Positions 21,001-29,980 of a DNA stretch of 64,000 nucleotides are shown in pieces. The notes beneath the pieces are model-generated. The model was not told the DNA's origin and searched no databases. It saw only the letters and a list, made by a program, of their open reading frames with translations. The position numbers and the translations under genes are program-made. Source of the stretch: Photobacterium angustum (GTDB lineage Bacteria; Pseudomonadota; Gammaproteobacteria; Enterobacterales; Vibrionaceae); the NCBI RefSeq assembly GCF_003026365.1, contig NZ_PYOM01000007.1, forward strand, positions 62,001 to 126,000. Direction: 5' to 3'. Within the stretch, counting starts at the first letter, position 1; every line of letters starts with the position of its first letter.

Positions 21001-24000
21001 GTTGATAGAGAAACATTACCAGATGGTATTGAACTATCTGTAAATGGAAGTAGAAATGCAGGAGTACCATTTTCTCAATTTATTGATCTCAGGGGGGGGG
21101 AAATGCACAAGGCTGATTTTGTTACCCCATGCCCAACAGATAATCAAAAAGAAATTTATGAGGAACTAAAAAAACGAAATGAAAACATCAATGGTGACTG
21201 GTTATTCGAAGAACAAGTAAAAAGTAATGGTAATAATAAGACAAATTCAAAAAAAGTGAACACCTCAGATCTAGTATCCGGTGTTGTTAGTGGCCCTAAA
21301 AATAAGGGCGATAATAAAACAAAAAGTGTATCAAAGTTATCGTCATTTAAAGGCTATGCTTTGCAAACATTTGAAGGAAATCAGATAGAAGCTGAAAATT
21401 TTATCAGTAAATTGCCACGTAATATTAAAAAGAAGGCATATATTTATCCTATCTCTGAGAATATCGTTGGAGTAAGAATTGGTTTTAGTCACAAGCAAGA
21501 TAGTTTAACTAATTTACGACAAAAGTTGATTGAAAATAATATTGAGAATAAACCAAAAGAAACAATATATGACCGTATTTTAGATGATGATAAATTAACT
21601 ATTGATAATGTTATAGAGGATAAGGTTCCGCTACCTCAGGAAGAGGTAAAAACGATTACTCAGTCTGAAGCAAAACAAGGTACATGGTACTGGCCAAAAG
21701 GCGAATACAGTTATGATGGTCGTTTTATTGTCGTTATTAGAGGTGATGTTAACCCTAGCTTATATATTAATGGTGAGCTAGTTGATGATACCCAACTTGG
21801 TGAACGTATTATCAATAAAAAGGAAAGGGCTCAAATATTAGCTTGGTATGGGGTGGAACTTAATGATGGTATAAACCTTGCTCAAATAAAAACAATGGAT
21901 AGTTTTGGTAATGAAAGAATATTGTTAGAAAAAGAATTTCGTCATCCTAAATCAGCGAAAAATATAGAATTAATCTTAGACGATAAATCATTACAAGCTG
22001 ATGGTGGACGATCTGCAATACCAATAACACTAAAATTAACTGATGAGTTTGGAAATTTAGCGCGTGGTATTTACTTTGTAACACTGAATAATGATATGGG
22101 ATTACCTTGGTTAGAACCAGATATTCAAGAATCTATTAATGGTTATCAGGTTCGAGTAATTAATGGGATAAAAACAATCCATCTGCGTAGTGGTAACGAA
22201 TCAGGAAAAATCAAAGTTAAAGCTGAACTAAATGCGCTTGAAGATATTGTAGATATTTATCAGGTTGCAGCAAATCGACCTTTATTTGTTAACGGTATCG
22301 TTAGTTACACTGGTAAATATGGTAAATTTTCAGGGTTAGTACCGTCTGCACAAAAAGAGGGTTTTGAAAATAACAAATATTCTGACGATGAAAGAGCCGC
22401 TATTTTCATGAAAGGTAATATTAAAGGAGATTTACACTTAACATTAAGCTATGACTCGACAAAAGAAGATGAGGCATTACAAAGAGAAATCTCACCTGAT
22501 AGTTACTATCCTGCTCCCGGTGACGCAAGTATCAGGGGGTATGATGCGAGAAGTAATTCTAAATTATTCGTTAAACTTGAAAGGGATCGCAGTTATGCAA
22601 TGTGGGGTGATTTCAGTACATCCGACGGTGTATATGAATATGATTTAGCAAGAACAAGTCAAATCCTTAATGGTTTTAGTGGTGCGTTTGATAAAGGTTC
22701 TGTTCGCCTCCAATTATATGGCTCACAGGCAGAAGATTTACACAAGGTAGAGGAAGTACCTGGTAATGGTACTGCGATGGATTATACGTTGACTGATGGT
22801 AGGTTAGTCCGTCACTCAGACATTGTCTCTCTTATTACTTATAGTAGAGAGAACCCAGGCCTTATAATAAATGAGACATCTCTCAAACGTTATTTTGATT
22901 ATACAATTGATTATTTTACAGGTGCTATCAGGTTTAATCGTGTCATCCCAATGTTTGATGAGGATTTTAATCCAGTTAAAATTCGTATTGCTTATGATTT
23001 AGATGGTGATGGGAAGAAGTATGAAGTAGTGGGTACGCGAGGCTTTTATAAGTTTAATTCATATTTTGACTCGGGTTTTAGTTATGAATTTAACAGCAGT
23101 GACGCTACGGGTTATCACTTAGGTGGTATTTGGGCAAATTATAATATAAATAATAAAACAGAGATTAAAGCATCCGTCGCATCCTTATCGCACGATAGAC
23201 TTTCTGAAGATGAAATGCTTGGTGCGACATCATCAATCGATGAAACTAAAAAAGTGTCCAATGCAATGGCTTATAAATTAAAACTAAAACGCGATTGGAA
23301 CCCAGGAAGTTTCTCGGAATTAGAATACTCATATGCAGATGATGATTTTTCTAATTCTGCAGCACCAGTAGTAGCTGGAAGACAGGAGTTTAAATTACGA
23401 CATAGACAAAAATTATCCGGTTTAATGAATTTAAATATTAATGCTAGTCATTCAGAAAAATTATTAACTAAAGATCATCAACAGTCTGTAGCAGTAAATA
23501 TTGATTCAAAAATACTGGGTTCCAAATGGACAACGACATTAGGTAGCCGTTATATAAAAAATAAAACAGAAGATCAAACTGAAAGTTATACAACGGCTAT
23601 TTTAGGATTAGGTCGAACATTTAATTTATTTAATAAGCCGGGTCGTATCGATTCTGAATACGAACGAAGCTTTGGTCATAAGAGTAAACAGCGTTTTAAT
23701 ATAAAAGCAGATTGGCAGTTACACAAACAGGCCAGCGTTTATAGTCAATATGAATACATTGATTCACTTACGGGTATTAATAATCTAGGTAGTGGGACAA
23801 CAAGTCAGTTAACTACTGGTATTGATATAGACTGGCAGCATGGAGGCAGTACATTTAATGAGTTTAGACAACGTGGTGTTAGCGACGGAAAAATGATGGA
23901 ACTTGCTAACGGTTACCGCGGTCAGTTTGAAGTTGTTCCAGGTATCAGCGTTGATCCATCAGTTGAGTATGTAGAGGTTTTAAAAGGAGATAAAGAGTCA

Positions 24001-24708
24001 GGCTTTGCCGTTTCTTTGGGTATGGCCGATATACGTAACCCTAACTTTAAAACAACGGGGAGAATGGAATTTAGGCGTGGCGATCAGGAAAACTATTATG
24101 GTTTCCTTGGTGCATGGATCACACGCTTAAACCAAGATTGGAGTGGTTTAGTTAGGGAAGAGTATCGATACGTAGATAAAAAAGAGGCAAAGAACACTTG
24201 GGATAACCATTTAAGTATCGCTGCTGCTTATAGACCAAGATTAAAGAATAATTATCACCTTCTAACATCCTACGAATGGAAAGTTGAAGATAATGAAAAC
24301 AAAAGAGAAGCCCATATATTTTCTACTCATCAAAATCTTGAGTGGTCAAATGATTGGATATTATCTGGTAGATTGGGAATTAAACTAGAAGATTTCTCAT
24401 ATTACGATGATTATTACAATTCCGTATCCACCATACTTGATGCAAGATTAATTTATAACTTTGATACACGTTGGGATTTTGATGTTCATGGCGGAATATT
24501 AGGTACTGACTGGTTTGATAGTCGACGTTATTCAGTTGGTATCGGGACAAACTATATAATTTATAGAAATATTCGTCTTGGCGTTGGATATAATTTTATG
24601 GGATTTGCTGATAGTGACTTAGACCCTCAAGGTTATAACTTAGATGGATTTTATTTCGACATTATGTTTGCTCTTGATGAGAACATGTTTGGCTGGCTAA
24701 GTGAATAA
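18067..24708 (+). CDS. Large outer-membrane protein: DUF11/Cna-B periplasmic or surface region plus C-terminal beta-barrel (2213 aa)
   Basis: The start at 18067 is preferred because CTGGAG sits six bases upstream and the protein then begins with a signal peptide (MASYYVVTIFKLLVIFILCC, cleavage near YVAA). An earlier in-frame start at 18019 would bury it. The N-terminal module (AGTRITHQSQITYF...) is shared with the 14605 and 25259 products. A DUF11 domain lies near residue 774 and an SdrD/carboxypeptidase-regulatory-like domain near 921. A Lys-rich linker leads to a weakly SPOR-like segment near 1094-1165 (YALQTFEGNQ, VGVRIGF). From about 1410 to the end, alternating aromatic strands with charged turns suggest an outer-membrane barrel. 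It is the best candidate for the membrane component of the cluster. It forms a tight operon with the OmpA lipoprotein (15-nt gap). Confidence 0.8.
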   Translation: MASYYVVTIFKLLVIFILCCNSFYVAALTPAGTRITHQSQITYFDPESGTNISVISNIATITVARVYDFELITDFSDVEDENNQRLAAAGTTINIPITIRNTSNTKDSYKVNVINFPGDNGDIYSFNSGDIKIYNDFDGNGILDAGEDELKKDSDGNYTTPILGVDEITALLYVISIPSHAVEGDFYNLSADIVSLGNNNKSEISNIKVVVVDGSVINLTIHNNPICSQHVGPLGDMEYIVHYNSIGNKLPDVSPDGYLVFTKNAAGQLLSSYVTGVLITVTLPANVRLKQDKLNDDGTPLRDHAPINFTMPNSNGVFNGGLVVVGINNSFLLEQENETLDWHDYGTWDGDGNVEKIGFLVSPDHLKPGQSGHFSYYLEANTILPRGDLSPLQVYSRAEAEISDSENTVTKSSKVCNTLFDDISTFAVDPNNNQVIRFQLFNPELFAASQNVLVRHSDDDHYIDNDFYFVKETEEFDVKLDAISARIELVEANMHRSVIDIIGPESSHYPIMVRTEKGKDAFHWMFAETGANTGIFRSIIPLHASLIDEDFLRVKQDHCLDDTSSNLVPSGTGAGFSALSDLVTGITALVNFNAEFLNGTTAENCEIKSETDDVLYLDVMRRGSAKIILDTTAKISPEFTVFDTTTFRPVENVDVHFYQTTNGSAPNAKVRGPNVDNYKAPIASVKTNENGIALYPKLIKSDDEDYFISVDPPTGFAWPSNYTDVNTFNTFNVKPESYGPFGNEDIADSGTFAIRGRTLVNQFDIPIDPGVVDRKLTLSKTADKKTAEVGSFVKYTITVNNTLPDGSLYNAKIIDKIPYGFKYIEGSARLNEVKIDDPITNENKDTYTFSIGELKGINFEPAYGVYTLDYVLQLSAGAIDSDGINYAYAAATTMAGKDLITSNVDNYQIKPSQTGVMSDNGIIFGRVFINAKCNKLMKSDIWPIGGVKIYLETGDYVITDENGQYSMFGIEPGNHVLKVDRETLPDGIELSVNGSRNAGVPFSQFIDLRGGEMHKADFVTPCPTDNQKEIYEELKKRNENINGDWLFEEQVKSNGNNKTNSKKVNTSDLVSGVVSGPKNKGDNKTKSVSKLSSFKGYALQTFEGNQIEAENFISKLPRNIKKKAYIYPISENIVGVRIGFSHKQDSLTNLRQKLIENNIENKPKETIYDRILDDDKLTIDNVIEDKVPLPQEEVKTITQSEAKQGTWYWPKGEYSYDGRFIVVIRGDVNPSLYINGELVDDTQLGERIINKKERAQILAWYGVELNDGINLAQIKTMDSFGNERILLEKEFRHPKSAKNIELILDDKSLQADGGRSAIPITLKLTDEFGNLARGIYFVTLNNDMGLPWLEPDIQESINGYQVRVINGIKTIHLRSGNESGKIKVKAELNALEDIVDIYQVAANRPLFVNGIVSYTGKYGKFSGLVPSAQKEGFENNKYSDDERAAIFMKGNIKGDLHLTLSYDSTKEDEALQREISPDSYYPAPGDASIRGYDARSNSKLFVKLERDRSYAMWGDFSTSDGVYEYDLARTSQILNGFSGAFDKGSVRLQLYGSQAEDLHKVEEVPGNGTAMDYTLTDGRLVRHSDIVSLITYSRENPGLIINETSLKRYFDYTIDYFTGAIRFNRVIPMFDEDFNPVKIRIAYDLDGDGKKYEVVGTRGFYKFNSYFDSGFSYEFNSSDATGYHLGGIWANYNINNKTEIKASVASLSHDRLSEDEMLGATSSIDETKKVSNAMAYKLKLKRDWNPGSFSELEYSYADDDFSNSAAPVVAGRQEFKLRHRQKLSGLMNLNINASHSEKLLTKDHQQSVAVNIDSKILGSKWTTTLGSRYIKNKTEDQTESYTTAILGLGRTFNLFNKPGRIDSEYERSFGHKSKQRFNIKADWQLHKQASVYSQYEYIDSLTGINNLGSGTTSQLTTGIDIDWQHGGSTFNEFRQRGVSDGKMMELANGYRGQFEVVPGISVDPSVEYVEVLKGDKESGFAVSLGMADIRNPNFKTTGRMEFRRGDQENYYGFLGAWITRLNQDWSGLVREEYRYVDKKEAKNTWDNHLSIAAAYRPRLKNNYHLLTSYEWKVEDNENKREAHIFSTHQNLEWSNDWILSGRLGIKLEDFSYYDDYYNSVSTILDARLIYNFDTRWDFDVHGGILGTDWFDSRRYSVGIGTNYIIYRNIRLGVGYNFMGFADSDLDPQGYNLDGFYFDIMFALDENMFGWLSE

Positions 24709-24723
24709 TGAGGTAATACCTGA

Positions 24724-25239
24724 ATGAAGAAGTTATTATTTCTATCTGTTCTTTCTTCTTTTCTCCTAATTCAAAACGGTTGTGTTAAGGAAGAAGAGAT
24801 ATTCGTCGACTATGGTGATTTATCTCAATTAGACTCAGAACTATATAGTGTTTATTACGAATGGCCTAGCGTTATTAATTTTGATTTTGATGATTTTCAA
24901 TTAGATTATAGTGATAAGTTAAAGTTAGATAAAGTGGCGCAAACATTGCTTAGTAATATTGAGTTGAAAGTTGCGTTAATTGGCTCTGCAGATCCTGAAG
25001 GTAGTGAAAATTATAACAATATACTATCACAGAATAGAGCGTTATCAGTGGCTAAATATTTAATTGATAGCGGCGTTATGAGAACTCGAATAGTAGTAAC
25101 GTCATCAGGTGTTAGTAGTAAATACCTGAAAACGAATGATAGAGAAGCAAACTTTGTTAATCGACGTGTTCAAATTCTTTTACTTGGCACTGATTCTAAT
25201 CCAGTTGAAATGATGTATGAAGTAAAACAATCTGACTAA
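24724..25239 (+). CDS. OmpA-family peptidoglycan-binding lipoprotein (171 aa)
   Basis: The N-terminus is a lipoprotein signal with lipobox LIQNGC, giving lipidation at Cys20. Residues of about 55-165 are an OmpA-C (peptidoglycan-associated) domain: INFDFDDFQLDY, an LSQNRALSVAKYL helix, and the closing NRRVQILL. Conserved Asp and Arg residues that bind diaminopimelate in this family are plausible at DFDD and NRRV. The gene lies 15 nt after the barrel-protein gene and 19 nt before the 925-aa DUF11 gene, so all three are probably co-transcribed. The expected job is to anchor the barrel or surface structure to the cell wall from the inner face of the outer membrane. Confidence 0.88.
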   Translation: MKKLLFLSVLSSFLLIQNGCVKEEEIFVDYGDLSQLDSELYSVYYEWPSVINFDFDDFQLDYSDKLKLDKVAQTLLSNIELKVALIGSADPEGSENYNNILSQNRALSVAKYLIDSGVMRTRIVVTSSGVSSKYLKTNDREANFVNRRVQILLLGTDSNPVEMMYEVKQSD

Positions 25240-25258
25240 TTTTTACAGAGGACGTCAT

Positions 25259-28036
25259 ATGCAGTATATAAGGTACTTATTAGGTCTAATTATAATATTT
25301 TATCTTTTTTTGAGTCCTCTTAGTTATGCATTGACCGAGTCTGGTACGATTATTAAAAACCAGGTAGGTGCTATCTATAAAGACAGTAATAATATTACTC
25401 GTTCGACGGCTTCAAATATAGTTGAAACATTCGTTCAGCCCGTTGTTTCTGTAACGGTTACCGCAGATCAGACGAAGTTTGTTGCGCCGTCTGGTGCCGT
25501 GAGATTTAATCACATTATTACTAATACAGGTAATGATGAAGATTCTTTTACATTATCCACATCACTTTCTGGCACAGCAATGACGTCCATTGCTATTTAT
25601 CCTGATGAAAATAATGATGGTATAGAAGATGAGTCCTTAGGAATAATATCTTCTATTGGTCCTTTGGCGCCGGGTGAAAGTTATCATGTTGTTCTCTTAG
25701 GTGCTATTTCACCGAGTGCATCAAATGGAGATACGGGAACTGTTTCCTTTACTGCGACAAGCCAGTCATTTACTAATAACGCGACAACGGTTCTTTCAGG
25801 TGGTGCGAGCTCTGCGAGTAATACAGATACAGTAACAGTAACAAATTTACCTATCATAGAAATGACCAAATCTATGAATCAAAATGAGGGAGCTTCTCCA
25901 AGTGGTCCTTATGTAGTGACATTGTCATATAGTAATGTCGGCTTAACAGATATGTCATTAACTCAGACAAACGGCATCATGTTAAGTGATGAGCTCCCGG
26001 TTGGAATGAGATTCAATGGGAACGTAACTTGGAGTTTGAGTAGCGGTATAATCGGAAATATAGCGGGCGGCAGTGTCAGCGAAGGGGATAGTGATTTATC
26101 ATTCACATCATGTATAGCAGGTGCTCCATCTTGTCTTTCGCAAGATAAAGTATCGTTTACTCTAGATGGCTTATCTTCAAATCAAAGGGCGACGATAAGT
26201 TTTGAGGTAATGATAGATTCTGGTTTAGTTGCCTCTAGATTAACTAACCAAGTAACGTTTGGCTACGATGAAGACAATGACGGTGTTGTGGGAGCAAGTG
26301 AGCAACATAAATATAAAACAAATACGGTCCCATTTACTATCACACCACTTCATTCAGTTGTAGTGAATACAGGAGGATGTGGTGCCAATGATACGAGTTG
26401 TAATGCAACCGATAATATTAACTTTGAGCAAATGACGGTTGCTAGTGCAGCGCAAGGTTCTAGAGTGTCATTTACAAACTATATCTGGAACTTAGGTAAT
26501 GATGAAGATACATTTAATCTTGAACTCTTACCTTCATCCACGTTCCCTGCGGGTACAAGTTTTATGGTCTATGCCGGTAACGGTGTAGTACCTTTACTCG
26601 ATAACGACGGTGACAGTAAAGTCGATACTGGTATTATTCCAGCCGCAGGCTCAACCTGTCCTTCTTATTTGATTACAGCGGCTGGTAGCCAATGTGGTGC
26701 GAAAGTTATCGTTACAGCGACATTACCACCGGGTTCATTTGGTGGTGGGCCCTATTTTGTAGCACTACAAGCAACTTCTTCGAGTGATACTTCTCAGTCT
26801 GATACTGTGGGTAACCAATTAACAACGATAGCTAAAAGCACTGTCGACATTACAATAAATTATCCTTCTGAAACGTCATCAACGACACAGAATAACTGTG
26901 ATAATGTGAATGATGGCTGTGGGTATGGAGCCGGTGTTGAAGGGGCTGCTGTCGTTACGAATACAGCTAACCCGTCTACATCCACAACGTTTACGATATT
27001 TATTACCAATACCTCGACTGTTGCAGATACATATGTACTAGATTTTAGTAATGTTATTCCTTTCTCTTCAAAGGCATTAACAAGTGGTTTTACCGTTGTG
27101 TATACAGACACAAATGGCACGCCAATAACAAATATTCCTCTTCTCTTACCTGATGAAAGTATTGAAATCAGAGCTCTAGTTTCTATTGACCAAACGGTAG
27201 GTATCTCAACTGAAAATCTCTATTTTATGGTGAGTTCTCCTTCTACGGGTGCTGAAGATACCGTTTTCACTGCGGTTTCTGTGGAGTTAATTAATACAGT
27301 CGGTCCCGGAGGTGGAGGAGACCAATGTTTAGTCATCGGTACACCAAATCAATCTGGCGTAACCCAACCAGGGCGAGCAACCATCTATAAACATATTATT
27401 GATAACAATACAGCAGAGTCATATACAGGCGTCTCATTCTCTCTATTAGATTCAGAGCCCGGTTTTACATCAATGATATATAGAGATAGCAATGGTAACG
27501 GTGAGTTCGATGGTGATGATACTAAGATTGATTCCACGGTGGACTTTACCCCTTTAACGGAAGTCACCATTTTCTTAAAAGTTACAGTTGATTCAAATGT
27601 CCCATTAAATACAGTCAATAACACGTCAATTTCAGCAACAGTAAGCTGTGGTGATATTTTAATGGTTGACTCCACAACCGTGGCCAATATAAGTATGCGA
27701 ATCATCAAAGAGCAGGCTAAAGATGCCGGCTGTGATGGTATGGTTGATGCAGGAAGTGCTTATTCATTAAATTCGTTCTCTGTTGCGCCCGGAGAGTGCA
27801 TACTTTATCGCTTAACTGCAGAGAATATTGCGATAGAAGATGCACATGAAGTTGTATTAACTGATGCGACGCCAGCTTTTACAACGTTTAAAGTGGTTGG
27901 GGGAGTTCCTAATATAGACAAAGGTTCAATCAATATTATCAGTGATGGAAGTACTGGCGCGATAATTGGTAATGTAGGAACCGTGGCGCCTGGAGAAAGA
28001 GCTGTAATGGAATTTGCTATAAGAGTTGATGATTAA
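25259..28036 (+). CDS. Secreted multi-domain DUF11 protein (925 aa)
   Basis: Sec signal peptide (residues 1-24, ending LSYA), then the shared N-terminal module (SGTIIKNQVGAIYKDSNN..., TNTGNDEDSF). Several DUF11-like domains follow, and a last domain (PGECILYRLTAENI) resembles the end of the 1120-aa protein; the chain stops at FAIRVDD. Gly/Cys-rich insertions (near residues 370-385 and 545-565) may form disulphide-stabilised loops. It is the third gene of the barrel-OmpA-DUF11 operon and is followed by a near-perfect terminator. It is probably a second structural subunit or the surface tip of the same assembly; no enzyme motif is visible. Confidence 0.83.
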   Translation: MQYIRYLLGLIIIFYLFLSPLSYALTESGTIIKNQVGAIYKDSNNITRSTASNIVETFVQPVVSVTVTADQTKFVAPSGAVRFNHIITNTGNDEDSFTLSTSLSGTAMTSIAIYPDENNDGIEDESLGIISSIGPLAPGESYHVVLLGAISPSASNGDTGTVSFTATSQSFTNNATTVLSGGASSASNTDTVTVTNLPIIEMTKSMNQNEGASPSGPYVVTLSYSNVGLTDMSLTQTNGIMLSDELPVGMRFNGNVTWSLSSGIIGNIAGGSVSEGDSDLSFTSCIAGAPSCLSQDKVSFTLDGLSSNQRATISFEVMIDSGLVASRLTNQVTFGYDEDNDGVVGASEQHKYKTNTVPFTITPLHSVVVNTGGCGANDTSCNATDNINFEQMTVASAAQGSRVSFTNYIWNLGNDEDTFNLELLPSSTFPAGTSFMVYAGNGVVPLLDNDGDSKVDTGIIPAAGSTCPSYLITAAGSQCGAKVIVTATLPPGSFGGGPYFVALQATSSSDTSQSDTVGNQLTTIAKSTVDITINYPSETSSTTQNNCDNVNDGCGYGAGVEGAAVVTNTANPSTSTTFTIFITNTSTVADTYVLDFSNVIPFSSKALTSGFTVVYTDTNGTPITNIPLLLPDESIEIRALVSIDQTVGISTENLYFMVSSPSTGAEDTVFTAVSVELINTVGPGGGGDQCLVIGTPNQSGVTQPGRATIYKHIIDNNTAESYTGVSFSLLDSEPGFTSMIYRDSNGNGEFDGDDTKIDSTVDFTPLTEVTIFLKVTVDSNVPLNTVNNTSISATVSCGDILMVDSTTVANISMRIIKEQAKDAGCDGMVDAGSAYSLNSFSVAPGECILYRLTAENIAIEDAHEVVLTDATPAFTTFKVVGGVPNIDKGSINIISDGSTGAIIGNVGTVAPGERAVMEFAIRVDD

Positions 28037-28060
28037 AAACTAACGTAATATTAAACGAAT

Positions 28061-28094
28061 AAAAAATCCATATATTTCTAAATATGGATTTTTT
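28061..28094. terminator. Bidirectional terminator closing the surface-protein cluster
   Basis: AAAAAATCCATAT (28061-28073) and ATATGGATTTTTT (28082-28094) form a perfect 13-bp stem with an 8-nt loop. It has a U-tract in both directions and sits between the convergent 925-aa DUF11 gene and the Sel1-repeat gene. Confidence 0.92.
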
Positions 28095-28137
28095 ATTTTA
28101 TTTGATAATGATTAGCTTATTATTATGTATAATTTCG

Positions 28138-29301
28138 TTAATAATTTAGAATACTATTGACTATTTCAATCGCTTTTTTATTACCATTCCGAGCGGCTTT
28201 ATTTAGCCAGTATTGGGATTTTTCAATAGATTCACTTGTACCATCGCCATTTGCATACATACTTGCCAAGTTATACATAGCAGTATTATTTCCTAACTTG
28301 GCTGATTTGATATACCAAAATAAAGCTTTTTTATAATTTTGTTGAATAATGTTACCTTGGTCGTAGATACGAGCTAAATAAAAACTAGCATCTGGATTAC
28401 CTTTCTTATCCTCTTTCTCAAGCGCTTTAACTAAATCATATTCATTGTTTTTAATCAGAGAAGGATTATCGATACTTAGAGTTATTGATTTAAAGTGAGC
28501 ATTAGGAATATTTTGTTTTGCTGCAATTTGATAGTGCTTATGACTTTCAGTGATGTCTTTTTTCTTACCATAAAGGCCACTTTGATAAATTTCGCCTAAT
28601 GTAAAGTGTGAATAGCCATGTCCTTTTTGAGCTGAGCTTTCAATCAAATTAACGGCTCTTTCAATTTCAGAACGGGTGTTAATCAAAGATAATGCAAGAA
28701 GGTAGTCACTGTATTCGTTACTCTCGAAGTCATCAACCGAGAAGATTTCAATACAGCGCTTAAAGTTATTTTTAATAAAATACAAGTAACCTAATGTGTA
28801 CGTTGATGGAGTATGCCTTTTCGCATTTGTTTGAAGAAGTAGCTCTTCTGCATAATTCAAGTCAACATCTCCTCCTCTGCCATCAATTAACATTAATGCC
28901 AAAGAATATTGAGAGAAAGTATGGTTATCATTTGAAATGGAAATTTTATAGTAAAAACGTGCCTTTTCTTCAGATAACTCAACCCATTCTCCAAATTCAT
29001 ACAGGTGACCTAAATAGTATGCAGCATCAGAATCGCTATTGGCGAGCTCTTTTAACTTATTGATAGCCTCTTGTTTATCATGACTGCTATAAATAGGATG
29101 TTCAATGATGGAAATAAACTCTTTAATTGTAAATTTTTTATTATTATCAAATGAAAAATTATTTATTTTTTCTTTTTCAAATGGCAATTTTTTATTATCA
29201 TTTTGAGAGTTTTTTTCTTTATTTGCAATTTCATTGTTTTTTAAATCATTATCAGAGCTGCAACTCATTAATAATAAAATAATGACGATACACTTCCTCA
29301 T
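28138..29301 (-). CDS. Sel1-repeat (TPR-like) lipoprotein (387 aa)
   Basis: The lipoprotein signal ends in LLMSC (lipid Cys14) and is followed by an Asn/Lys/Asp-rich tether of about 45 residues. From about residue 85, repeated Sel1-like helical hairpins appear (A-x-Y-x-L-G-x-L-Y-x-x-G, then A-x-x-x-Y-x-x-A). Examples are SDAAYYLGHLYEFGEW, FTLGEIYQSG and AMYNLASMYANGDG near the C-terminus. Such proteins act as periplasmic scaffolds or adaptors. The gene is convergent with the surface cluster and has its own divergent neighbour, the lipoprotein at 29363, so a functional link to the cluster is possible but not shown. Confidence 0.85.
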   Translation of the reverse strand: MRKCIVIILLLMSCSSDNDLKNNEIANKEKNSQNDNKKLPFEKEKINNFSFDNNKKFTIKEFISIIEHPIYSSHDKQEAINKLKELANSDSDAAYYLGHLYEFGEWVELSEEKARFYYKISISNDNHTFSQYSLALMLIDGRGGDVDLNYAEELLLQTNAKRHTPSTYTLGYLYFIKNNFKRCIEIFSVDDFESNEYSDYLLALSLINTRSEIERAVNLIESSAQKGHGYSHFTLGEIYQSGLYGKKKDITESHKHYQIAAKQNIPNAHFKSITLSIDNPSLIKNNEYDLVKALEKEDKKGNPDASFYLARIYDQGNIIQQNYKKALFWYIKSAKLGNNTAMYNLASMYANGDGTSESIEKSQYWLNKAARNGNKKAIEIVNSILNY

Positions 29302-29362
29302 GATTGATTTCTCCTTTCCCTGTACTATTTTTAATTTTAGAACATAAGTGAAGGGATGTATT

Positions 29363-29962
29363 ATGCGTTATCTATTTATTTTGTTATTAAGCAGCCTATT
29401 AACAGCGTGTGCGTCGAGTAATATAACGTCATCTTGGGTGGACACGTCATATACAAAGTTTCCAATAAAAAGCACAATGGTTGTTGCTATGTCTGACAAC
29501 TTACGTGTAAGACGGATCTTTGAAGATGATATGGTTAGACAATTACAAGCTCATGGAGTAAATGCGATCCCGAGTTCGCAAATTTTTCCTAATGAATTAC
29601 CGTCTAAAGGTGATATTGCGGCTTATGTGAAAACGCATAATACGCAAACCGTTTTTGTCGCAAAATTGATAAACATTGAAGATAAAGAAGTGAGGTATCC
29701 GGGTAATACTGGATTTAGCTATAACCGAGGTATTAGTTTTAACAGTTACTACAATACGTCTTATAGTTATATTTACGATGATAGTTATTCAGTTTCTTAT
29801 GAGTATGTAAACGTTGAATTCACCTTATTTGATACGCAAAGTCATAACCCTATTTGGTCAACATCATCAGAATCTGTTGATCCAAGTAATATGAATAATA
29901 TCATTGATGAATTGACGGGAATATTGGTCACGAATATGAAAGACAATAACGTGATCAGATAG
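29363..29962 (+). CDS. Outer-membrane-type lipoprotein, DUF4136-like (199 aa)
   Basis: The start at ATG 29363 is preferred: AAGGGA lies six bases upstream and the lipobox LLTAC gives Cys16 at the correct distance. A GTG at 29348 would add five residues. The body has SSWVDTSYTKFPIKSTMVVAMSDN and a conserved-looking FEDDMVRQLQAHGVNAIPSS stretch typical of small proteobacterial lipoproteins that resemble DUF4136. A Tyr/Ser-rich segment (SYNRGISFNSYYNTSYSY) sits in the middle. No catalytic motif is visible. It is monocistronic, ended by the hairpin at 29981. Confidence 0.75.
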   Translation: MRYLFILLLSSLLTACASSNITSSWVDTSYTKFPIKSTMVVAMSDNLRVRRIFEDDMVRQLQAHGVNAIPSSQIFPNELPSKGDIAAYVKTHNTQTVFVAKLINIEDKEVRYPGNTGFSYNRGISFNSYYNTSYSYIYDDSYSVSYEYVNVEFTLFDTQSHNPIWSTSSESVDPSNMNNIIDELTGILVTNMKDNNVIR

Positions 29963-29980
29963 AAATTTTCAATTATAACT

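Noticed and set aside
27385-27708. Minus-strand open frame of 107 codons opposite the 925-aa gene
   Set aside because: Same reason: antisense of a well supported DUF11 gene.
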